In this document: one piece after another, positions 6,185-12,418 of the stretch
Layout: each line of letters starts with the position of its first letter
How positions within the stretch are numbered: position 1 is the first letter of the stretch
From: a virus
Length of the DNA stretch: 33,562 nt
Reading direction: 5' to 3' (one strand)
IMG/VR virus record: IMGVR_UViG_3300036766_000088
Span: 1-33,562 of that record
Translations under genes and position numbers: made by a program
Notes under the pieces: generated by a model
Told to the model about the DNA's origin: nothing
Database searches by the model: none
Seen by the model: the letters and a program-made list of their open reading frames with translations, nothing else

Positions 6185-6333
6185 ACTTTCACCCTATCTT
6201 TCTTGGTGCAATTTCTTTGAGCAGTCCAAGTGGACTTGAATGACTCCTCATAACTCAGCCCCTGGTTAACCCCATCCTGTATCATGTCTAAAACCGTCTC
6301 TACTCCATCATTAAACGCCTCTGTAAGTGTCAT
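6181..6333 (-). CDS. Hypothetical protein, 50 aa
   Basis: This short ORF begins MTLTEAFNDGVETVLDM and ends KKDRVKV. GGAG lies about ten bases before its ATG. It is linked to both neighbours by ATGA overlaps. The sequence is that of a small helical soluble protein, with no motif. Function unknown. Confidence 0.45.
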   Translation of the reverse strand: MTLTEAFNDGVETVLDMIQDGVNQGLSYEESFKSTWTAQRNCTKKDRVKV

Positions 6334-6521
6334 GTGATAATATCTCCTTTTTCGTTGTAGTATTCCTCTCTAATTATATCTACGCTAAAATCCCTATTAC
6401 ACGTATCACACGTTCCCGATAGGTAACATGGATGGTCACCAAGATTTTCTAGCTGTTGTCCTGTGGAATTACAAAACGGGCATTTTATGTCCATCATTGG
6501 CAATCTGTTTGGCTCTGACAT
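6330..6521 (-). CDS. Zinc-ribbon protein, 63 aa
   Basis: The ATG at 6521 is chosen because AAGGAGA stands six bases upstream. A longer in-frame version from 6563 has no such site and would overlap the HNH gene by 95 bp. The protein carries CPFC followed by CDTC, a four-Cys zinc ribbon, then an acidic C-terminus. It overlaps the end of the HNH gene by 53 bp. Function unknown. Confidence 0.55.
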   Translation of the reverse strand: MSEPNRLPMMDIKCPFCNSTGQQLENLGDHPCYLSGTCDTCNRDFSVDIIREEYYNEKGDIIT

Positions 6522-6939
6522 GATGTCTCCTTTCAGATACTTTTTTAATGCTAATTCTGTCAAAGTGTTTTCTACAACACGCTGTCGAACAGAACTGTTT
6601 TAATTTATTCCATGTGAATGATGTTTTCCCACATTCTCTACAAATAAATTCTATGTCATTTTTGCTTCTAAATACTTTTAGAGATTTTATAATATTATCA
6701 AGCCTCCCATCTTTTTTCATGTGACATTTTCGACATAGCCACTCATAATCATCTATATCACGTTTATACTCTTGGCTTATATTCGCCAAATCATAAGGAG
6801 TTTTCAACCCGCAACATTCACATAATTCAGGTTTTGGCTTATTGTATTTTACCCATTGGTGCAAACTGATATAGCTAACACTATCTCCTTTCCACATACC
6901 ATTATTGTTTCCAACATTAATACCCTTTATTCCAGTCAT
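6469..6939 (-). CDS. HNH endonuclease with extra zinc finger
   Basis: The N-terminal part (residues 11-80) follows the phage HNH pattern: NNNGMWKGD, a conserved LHQWV (H27), CECCG (C40, C43), N53 in place of the usual Asn or His, and LCRKCHMKKDGR (C69, C72, H73). A separate FCS-like finger (C100, C103, C117, C121) and a basic tail follow. Free-standing HNH enzymes of this kind are often homing endonucleases. The tail runs 53 bp into the next gene, and the gene interrupts a row of tiny ORFs, both consistent with insertion. Its start overlaps the preceding stop (ATGA). Confidence 0.75.
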   Translation of the reverse strand: MTGIKGINVGNNNGMWKGDSVSYISLHQWVKYNKPKPELCECCGLKTPYDLANISQEYKRDIDDYEWLCRKCHMKKDGRLDNIIKSLKVFRSKNDIEFICRECGKTSFTWNKLKQFCSTACCRKHFDRISIKKVSERRHHVRAKQIANDGHKMPVL

Positions 6940-7064
6940 TCCTCAAACTCATCTCTGCATATTCTGCATACACCTTTCTTGTCAAGATCGTGTCCGTCCT
7001 CTTCGCAATTCCAGCAAGCCCTTTCTATATCCTTATTCGATACCCCCCACGGAAGATTATCCAT
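6936..7064 (-). CDS. Mini zinc-ribbon protein, 42 aa
   Basis: A TAAGGAGGT site precedes the ATG. The protein has CWNC (C17, C20) and CRIC (C33, C36) separated by an acidic loop, a complete four-Cys ribbon in only 42 residues. The stop overlaps the HNH start as ATGA. It may act as a small protein- or nucleic-acid-binding module. Confidence 0.6.
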   Translation of the reverse strand: MDNLPWGVSNKDIERACWNCEEDGHDLDKKGVCRICRDEFEE

Positions 7065-7472
7065 TTAAACCTCCTTATAAAAATGTGTTTGGCCTATGTA
7101 ACAAGTCTCCCTCATCTTAAACCGCCAAGCCATACGACTTGGTTTACAGTGTTTTAGGTCATAATCCGAGAGCCAATGCGTAGCACCTTTGGTTATATCC
7201 TTCGTAAAGGCACTTTTTACCCATGTTTCCTTCGTTTTAAGCCACTCTTTGATTGGGATTGGTCTATCTACACGCAATCCGTAAACGCCTCTTAAATCGC
7301 CTATTTTGACGTATCTATTGCGTAATGCGTGGCACATGGCATCAAGCGATACTGAGTCATGCAATGCTTCATTGTATACTGCCTTAACTGCTAGATTGTC
7401 CGGTATCTGCCCCGCTAACGCCAGCTCACATCTCGCCAAGCACAAGGCAAGGCATAGAATAATAGCTCTCAT
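7065..7472 (-). CDS. SleB/CwlJ-like cell-wall hydrolase, secreted
   Basis: Residues 1-20 form a signal peptide (Met-Arg, hydrophobic core, ALA before Gly21). The mature part has AVYNEALHDS (E35, the likely catalytic acid), then MCHALRNRY, a VYGL segment, GATHW (96-100) and IGQTHFYK near the end. This is the order of landmarks in the SleB-type hydrolase fold, which cleaves peptidoglycan glycan strands. The usual family Gly and Asn of the first motif are altered, so activity is inferred. It lies in the early arm, not in the late lysis module, and could act as an endolysin or wall-modifying enzyme. Its ATG overlaps the previous stop (TAATG). Confidence 0.6.
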   Translation of the reverse strand: MRAIILCLALCLARCELALAGQIPDNLAVKAVYNEALHDSVSLDAMCHALRNRYVKIGDLRGVYGLRVDRPIPIKEWLKTKETWVKSAFTKDITKGATHWLSDYDLKHCKPSRMAWRFKMRETCYIGQTHFYKEV

Positions 7473-7633
7473 TATTTAACCCTCTTATAAAACTCTGCCA
7501 GGTCTTCGTTACTCATAATCGCCTTAAGAGATTCTAAATCCTTCTGCTTATCCCTTGCCACCGTTCCCAGGTAATACCCTCTCTCAAGGCATATCGCTAG
7601 ATTGACGGCTTGGGTTAGTGTTTCGCTTGTCAT
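7472..7633 (-). CDS. Hypothetical protein, 53 aa
   Basis: The ATG at 7633 is preferred because a GGAGG site lies about ten bases upstream. The same frame is open to 7690, but the upstream part has no initiation signal and would overlap the preceding gene. The protein is helical (SETLTQAVNLAI at the start, ending YKRVK). Function unknown. Confidence 0.45.
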   Translation of the reverse strand: MTSETLTQAVNLAICLERGYYLGTVARDKQKDLESLKAIMSNEDLAEFYKRVK

Positions 7634-7664
7634 GTTATTCATACCTCCGTTGTTGTGGTGGTGG

Positions 7665-7829
7665 TTAAGCCAGTATTTCGTAAGGGTCATAAAAAACTAT
7701 GGCAGTTTTTGTCCTAAATACCATAGCTTCCATTAATTGCTGTTCTTTGCTGTATGTCCATAATTCCCCATGAGAGATTAGCCAATCAACACACTGGTCA
7801 ATCGTGGTAAAACTTTTAATTGTTTTCAT
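7665..7829 (-). CDS. Hypothetical protein, 54 aa
   Basis: A strong GAGGAGGGAAG site precedes the ATG. The protein reads MKTIKSFTTIDQCVDWLI at its start and has an aromatic centre and end (IVFYDPYEILA). It looks like a small folded domain. No motif recognised. Confidence 0.5.
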   Translation of the reverse strand: MKTIKSFTTIDQCVDWLISHGELWTYSKEQQLMEAMVFRTKTAIVFYDPYEILA

Positions 7830-7859
7830 TTTCACTTCCCTCCTCGTTTGTGTTCGTGA

Positions 7860-8222
7860 TTAACTTCTCCCCGCCTTGATATTATCCCCGTGCCTCTTCT
7901 TCCTATTAACATAATCAACCCCACGTTGAACTACGGTTCTAGGCACTCTAATGCCCAATTCTCGCATTGTTAGAGTAGCAAACGCTTCGGCTCCTGCTTC
8001 ACGCTCAAAGCTTCGCTGTCCGATCTCATCATTGATACAGTGCCCGATCTCATGCAATCCCCGATGTAGAGATTTCCGTTGAGCAATTTGACTATCAAGG
8101 TGAACCGTCTTTTTATCCTTATTCAAAACAAATCCACGCTTATGTCCTCGATACGCTTCACATCCTTTGCACCAATTCAATCCATGTTTCTTAATTTGAT
8201 TCTCGAATATCTCTTTGAACAT
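7860..8222 (-). CDS. ImmA/IrrE-type zinc metallopeptidase
   Basis: The motif LHEIGH (residues 56-61) is a classic HExxH zinc site, followed by EREAGAEAFA (E75, E79), which supplies the third ligand in this family. CxxC (C18, C21) occurs earlier. ImmA/IrrE peptidases cleave or inactivate repressors in phages and mobile elements. This one is the first gene of the leftward operon, beside a divergent promoter region with repeated operator-like sites, which fits a role in a genetic switch. No repressor gene is visible in the window. AGGAGA precedes the ATG. Confidence 0.75.
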   Translation of the reverse strand: MFKEIFENQIKKHGLNWCKGCEAYRGHKRGFVLNKDKKTVHLDSQIAQRKSLHRGLHEIGHCINDEIGQRSFEREAGAEAFATLTMRELGIRVPRTVVQRGVDYVNRKKRHGDNIKAGRS

Positions 8223-8249
8223 TTTCGTCTCCTATTTAAATACCCCTTT

Positions 8250-8284
8250 AGTATAAAGGATAAGATTTAATAAGTAAAGGATAA
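8250..8284 (-). promoter_or_regulatory. Leftward promoter with two direct-repeat operators
   Basis: On the minus strand TTTACT (8278-8273) and TATACT (8255-8250) are 17 bp apart. On the plus strand TAAAGGATAA occurs at 8254-8263 and 8275-8284, start-to-start 21 bp or two helical turns, covering the -10 and the -35. This suggests a repressor or activator binding on one face of the DNA. Confidence 0.65.
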
Positions 8285-8317
8285 TATATAAAATAATTTA
8301 AGCCTCAAAAATAGTCG

Positions 8318-8346
8318 TTGACATACCCTACCAAAAGGGTTATATA
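8318..8346 (+). promoter_or_regulatory. Rightward late promoter with small inverted repeat
   Basis: TTGACA (8318-8323) is followed after 17 bp by TATATA (8341-8346), with a TATAAT a few bases later. The spacer holds ACCCT-ACCAAA-AGGGT, a 5-bp inverted repeat that could be an operator. It faces away from the leftward promoter and drives the terminase operon. Confidence 0.7.
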
Positions 8347-8353
8347 TAATAAT

Positions 8354-8968
8354 ATGCTCACTACATTGGAAGCTAACTTCGTTCAAGAGTATAAGCAAGT
8401 CGGAAGTCCCACCAAAGCACTTCGCAATGCAGGGTCTAAAGCCAAAGAAAGCTCTTTACCAGTACTAGCTTATAGATTAATGAGAAAGCCTGAGATTAAA
8501 AAAATCATTGATGACTACACTGTTAATCTTGTTAATGAGGTGGCAAAGCCCGTGTTATCATCTGTCAACCCTATGATAACTAACGTCAATCCTATTAAGG
8601 TTATTAATATACCTACTCGTGAACAGTATGCAGAAACAGCTTGGAAACGCTCTAGTGATGAGAGTAAACTCAAGGACGATCTTAAACATAAATATTATGA
8701 GACGACTGGCAAGGTATTAAAGTATATCGGAAACGATGCCGGAGACACGCAGCAAGGTAACACATTCAATGTGATGTGTGCCGAGTTGAGAATCAGTCTC
8801 AATGCAGAAGGTCGGCCAATACTTGAAGAGATCGGCGCAGTCCATCCATCCCTCCCGCCAAGCAATACACCATCTGTACCTATTGATAATATACCAAATA
8901 ACAATATGACTAATAATCAAATTGATTTGACGCATGAGAATAAATCCAGTGACCCAGCCACCGAGTAG
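8354..8968 (+). CDS. terS: Terminase small subunit
   Basis: The start is the ATG at 8354. An upstream TTG frame start lies inside the promoter and is rejected. The N-terminal domain (residues 1-60) reads LTTLEANFVQEY, KALRNAG and LAYRLMRKPEIKKIID, the helix-turn-helix pattern of terminase small subunits that bind the packaging site. The C-terminal 60 residues are Asn- and Pro-rich and disordered. The ATG lies about 7-8 bases after the -10 and lacks a Shine-Dalgarno site, so the message is probably leaderless. Three genes separate it from the large subunit. Confidence 0.75.
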   Translation: MLTTLEANFVQEYKQVGSPTKALRNAGSKAKESSLPVLAYRLMRKPEIKKIIDDYTVNLVNEVAKPVLSSVNPMITNVNPIKVINIPTREQYAETAWKRSSDESKLKDDLKHKYYETTGKVLKYIGNDAGDTQQGNTFNVMCAELRISLNAEGRPILEEIGAVHPSLPPSNTPSVPIDNIPNNNMTNNQIDLTHENKSSDPATE

Positions 8969-9063
8969 GCACACCCCCAGCCGGGGGGGAGTTATAAGTA
9001 TAAGACCCCTCACTAAATTTTTTACCATTTTAAACTATGTTAAGAGTAAGTCGAAAGGTAGTT

Positions 9064-9387
9064 ATGCAGCAACTTCTTGAGTTGGTGATTATTTTCAAAG
9101 ACAACTCGATGGTTTTGCAGCTTAACTCTGGCTCTGAGGAAACAATCTTAAACTTAATAAATGATTCTGTCAGAAAAGTATGGGAAACAAAAGAAGTAGT
9201 CTTTATAAACTTTGACGCTGCTTCTGGAAAATCAATGGTTATCGCAAATTTAATTCTAGGTTACTATGTAAGACCTTCTTCTGAATCAGCAAATGAAGAT
9301 TTTAAAAAGAAAATAATAGAATTGACTGAGAGACAAGTTAATGCTGCAGAAAAACAAATTGGGGAAAATGAGGGATGGAAACAATAA
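9064..9387 (+). CDS. Hypothetical protein, 107 aa
   Basis: The ATG at 9064 has GAAAGGT upstream. An earlier ATG at 9037 does not. The protein has a mixed alpha/beta N-terminal region with FINFDAASGKSMVIANLILGYYV, which looks P-loop-like but lacks a true GxxxxGK[ST], then a charged coiled-coil tail. It is small for any ATPase. Function unknown. Confidence 0.5.
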   Translation: MQQLLELVIIFKDNSMVLQLNSGSEETILNLINDSVRKVWETKEVVFINFDAASGKSMVIANLILGYYVRPSSESANEDFKKKIIELTERQVNAAEKQIGENEGWKQ

Positions 9388-9845
9388 TGGAAGGCGTCTC
9401 TGAGGTCGTCCTTGTCCGCTTCAATCCTGCGCAAAATTCTACCCTAGAAAACAATCTCAAAGAGTTTTATCACCTTGAAGTCTCTCCGAAATGTTCCAAA
9501 GACCTATTCGTGACCAAAGAGTCCTACCAGAAATTCCTCAATGGGAAAATGAAGGAGAGGACACCCTACGAACCAATTAAAAGTCTTGAGAATAACTTCT
9601 CATCCTTCGGGTTTGACGAGACCAACTATCCCTTTTTAGTTTCTTATACCAAGATTCAGTTCAAGTTTCCATCAGGTCGCACAATGTCACTAACAGAATA
9701 CTTAGATAAGCCTAACGGCATTACAAAATCGGTTGAGCTTGTGGACACTGGTGGAACAAATTTGAGTTTAACCTCATACATCCAAGCCGAGGGAGAAGTG
9801 GTTGACCGTTTCCTCGCAGAAATCTTACAGAAGGAGAAAGTTTAA
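9387..9845 (+). CDS. Hypothetical protein, 152 aa
   Basis: The ATG at 9387 overlaps the preceding stop as TAATG, the linkage seen repeatedly in this operon. An ATG at 9375 in frame is less well placed. The protein is a mixed soluble domain (Phe/Tyr-rich centre, KIQFKFPSGRTMSLTEYL). It ends immediately before the fibre-like gene. No motif recognised. Confidence 0.5.
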   Translation: MEGVSEVVLVRFNPAQNSTLENNLKEFYHLEVSPKCSKDLFVTKESYQKFLNGKMKERTPYEPIKSLENNFSSFGFDETNYPFLVSYTKIQFKFPSGRTMSLTEYLDKPNGITKSVELVDTGGTNLSLTSYIQAEGEVVDRFLAEILQKEKV

Positions 9846-10861
9846 TGGGAGTCTTAGGAGCAGGGTACAGCTTTGGTGCGACCGAACAATGTACAGCGGC
9901 AAAATTCGCTACTTTAGTCAATTCTGGTACTGTAGGTTCGATAGTAAACGCCGATATAGACGCTGCTGCGGCGATAGCCAACAGTAAACTTAACCTAGCC
10001 TCTATCGCTCAAGCTGTTGCGTTGACTGGGGGGCTAACCTTAAGTTCAAATCCTCTTGTAATGACTACTCAGCCAGTCAATATGGCAAAGGGTGCAGATA
10101 TTGCCTCCGCAACTCCAGACATCGGGGCGGCGACTGGTAATTATATTGATGTGACAGGGACTACAACCATCACTGCTTTAGGAACTGTCCAAGCTGGAAC
10201 ACAACGAGTAGTCAGATTCACCGGAATCCTTACCCTTACCCACAATGGAACAAGTCTTCTTCTACCCACAGCCGCAAACATTACTACAGCTGTCAATGAT
10301 GTAGCTGGCTTTGTCTCTCTAGGCTCAGGAAACTGGAAGTGCCTGTGGTATCAACGCTATGATGGGACATCTTTGGTTGCGTCTACTGCCGCAACAGCTC
10401 TTTCTGGGAGTGTGATTCAGGTTGTTAACACTGAGACTGGAGCTGTCGCTTCCGGAACAACACTTATTCCTCTTGATGATACAATTCCTCAGAATACCGA
10501 AGGCGACCAGTACATGACATTGGCTATTACACCCAATGCAACTACTAATAAATTAAAAATTCATGTAGTTTGTGTTTTAGGGGCTAGTAATGGAAGTGGT
10601 AGTTTTGCTGTATGTTTGTTTCAAGACTCGACAGCGGGTGCTTTAGCGGTAGTTTCTGCGGTAGACCCCTCTGTTAATAATTATAACAACACAGTAGCTT
10701 TTACTCATTATATGACAGCTGGAACTACCTCATCTACAACTTTTAAAGTTAGAGCTGGATTATTTTTTGCAGGCACATTAACTTTTAATGGGGTAGCAAG
10801 TGCTAGAAAATTTGGTGGAGTCATGGCTTCTTCAATTACTATTGAGGAAATAAAGGCTTAA
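9845..10861 (+). CDS. Fibre-like structural protein, 338 aa
   Basis: The N-terminal part contains IVNADIDAAAAIANSKL, a common trimeric tail-fibre stem repeat. The central beta-rich domain (about residues 95-175) carries TTTITALGTVQAGTQRVV and FVSLGSGNWKCLW, well known from phage fibres and spikes. The C-terminal 140 residues form a second beta-rich domain (TEGDQYMTLAITPNA, then KLKIHVV) resembling a jelly-roll tip. It is rich in Thr, Ala, Gly and poor in charge. It is unusual to find it between the terminase subunit genes. It could be a fibre or head decoration. Confidence 0.65.
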   Translation: MGVLGAGYSFGATEQCTAAKFATLVNSGTVGSIVNADIDAAAAIANSKLNLASIAQAVALTGGLTLSSNPLVMTTQPVNMAKGADIASATPDIGAATGNYIDVTGTTTITALGTVQAGTQRVVRFTGILTLTHNGTSLLLPTAANITTAVNDVAGFVSLGSGNWKCLWYQRYDGTSLVASTAATALSGSVIQVVNTETGAVASGTTLIPLDDTIPQNTEGDQYMTLAITPNATTNKLKIHVVCVLGASNGSGSFAVCLFQDSTAGALAVVSAVDPSVNNYNNTVAFTHYMTAGTTSSTTFKVRAGLFFAGTLTFNGVASARKFGGVMASSITIEEIKA

Positions 10862-12418
10862 GTGGTAAAGACAAAACTAGACCCAGAGTTTAAAGCTAAA
10901 GTTAAACAGAAGTATAAAGACTGCTTCTATTCAACTGAGGAATTCTGCAACTTCTTTCTAAAAGATGATGTAGAGGACAAGGTGGATTTTACTGTCCCTA
11001 CCCGCAATCATCGAATTATTAAAGATGTACCAGAATTCCAATCCAAGATATTTAAGGAACTGGATAATATCTGGGACACCCATAGACTCGCTCTCGCCTC
11101 TCCTCGTTCGTTTATGAAGTCCACGACCTGTTCTTTCGAGTTCCCACTAAAACTCGCCTGTTATGGAATTTGCAAGGAAATCCTCATTGTCTCAAACAGT
11201 GAGAACCTAGCTATCAACTTCCTTCGCCTTATTAAAATCAACCTAGAATCCAATGAGAGAATCATTCGCTATTTCTCCCAACTTTGGTCAGATAAGTGGA
11301 CGGAGAATCACATTATCTTGAAGAACGGAGTGAGTATTCGTGCGGTTGGTTGGGGTGCGCAGATAAGAGGTTTCCGTCCTGACCTCATCATCATGGACGA
11401 TATTGAAAGTGATGAGACTGTAATAAGTGAAGATGTCCGAAAGAAGATGAAAGAATGGATATTGAAAGCCGCTATCAACTCTCTCTCCATCTATGGCAAC
11501 ATGGTTTGGGTAGGAACTCTCATCAACCGAGTTTCTCTCCTACACGAATGGATACACACTCCCCCTAAAGGATGGAAGTGTCTTTTCAACCAAGCCTACA
11601 AAGATGGCAAGCAGGAAAAAGGTATGGAACTCTGGCCTGATGTCTGGCCTCACGAAAGACTCCAACAGAGAAAGAGTGAGATTGGTTCAGCAGCCTTCTC
11701 TTCTGAGTTTATGAATGACCCTTTACCCCCAGAAGGAAATGCCTTCAACCCTTCGACTTTTGAGTATTATGAAGAAGAAGAGATTCCAAAGGATTATGGT
11801 GTCTACATCGCTATCGACCCTGCGTTCTCAGAACTCAAGACCGCAGACTATGGTGTAATCATGGTAGCTTTTCACACATCAGATGACAGAATCTATATTC
11901 ACAGTTACTATCGCCAACACACCAACTCCCGCAAGATGATAGATGAGTTTGAGAGAATCTATAGAATCTATGCTTCAAGAGTACGAGCAGTAGGAATAGA
12001 AGAAGTTGGGCCGCAGAAATCCTTCTACCAACAATTAGTGAGTGAGATAAATCAGAAGGGTCTCTATCCACCCTTCCAGAAACTCACAGGAATGATTCAA
12101 ACCTCAAGAGGGGTAGCTCACAAGAAGGAACAGAGAATCATTTATAGTCTCCAACCTCGTTTCGAAGCCCACAAGATATTCTTAAGACAGGAACAAACAG
12201 ACCTCATAGACGAGTTAATCTTATTCAGTGAGTCTGGAAACAAACATGACGATTTAGTTGACTGCATGGCTTATATAACTTCCATGCTTCAACCTTTCTC
12301 GGATTACTCGGAAGAATCTCAATCATTCAGCTTTGAAAACGAGCCTTTTATCGAAGAAAGAGGCGTAACAGGTTATGGAGAGAATAATGGCAAAGAAAAA
12401 GTCTTACAGTACTACTAA
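10862..12418 (+). CDS. terL: Terminase large subunit
   Basis: The 518-residue protein has the two domains of the DNA-packaging motor. The ATPase has a P-loop-like ASPRSFMKST (residues 79-88), Walker B LIIMDDIE (175-182) and the coupling region VGTLINR (217-223). The RNase H-like nuclease has IAIDPAF (D319), VGIEEVG (E380-E381) and HDDLVD (D463-D464) as its acidic triad. It starts at GTG one base after the previous stop, with AAAGG upstream. Its end overlaps the portal gene. The P-loop is of the degenerate large-terminase type. Confidence 0.9.
   Translation: MVKTKLDPEFKAKVKQKYKDCFYSTEEFCNFFLKDDVEDKVDFTVPTRNHRIIKDVPEFQSKIFKELDNIWDTHRLALASPRSFMKSTTCSFEFPLKLACYGICKEILIVSNSENLAINFLRLIKINLESNERIIRYFSQLWSDKWTENHIILKNGVSIRAVGWGAQIRGFRPDLIIMDDIESDETVISEDVRKKMKEWILKAAINSLSIYGNMVWVGTLINRVSLLHEWIHTPPKGWKCLFNQAYKDGKQEKGMELWPDVWPHERLQQRKSEIGSAAFSSEFMNDPLPPEGNAFNPSTFEYYEEEEIPKDYGVYIAIDPAFSELKTADYGVIMVAFHTSDDRIYIHSYYRQHTNSRKMIDEFERIYRIYASRVRAVGIEEVGPQKSFYQQLVSEINQKGLYPPFQKLTGMIQTSRGVAHKKEQRIIYSLQPRFEAHKIFLRQEQTDLIDELILFSESGNKHDDLVDCMAYITSMLQPFSDYSEESQSFSFENEPFIEERGVTGYGENNGKEKVLQYY

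Noticed and set aside
8318-8353. TTG start of the terminase small subunit upstream of the ATG
   Set aside because: The TTG is the -35 element of the promoter, so it could not be transcribed from that promoter.
8969-9000. Rho-independent terminator after the terminase small subunit
   Set aside because: A CCCCC/GGGGG pair is present but the loop is very short and no T-run follows.
9064-9387. ATPase activity from the AASGKS segment
   Set aside because: The full Walker A pattern is missing and the protein is too small.
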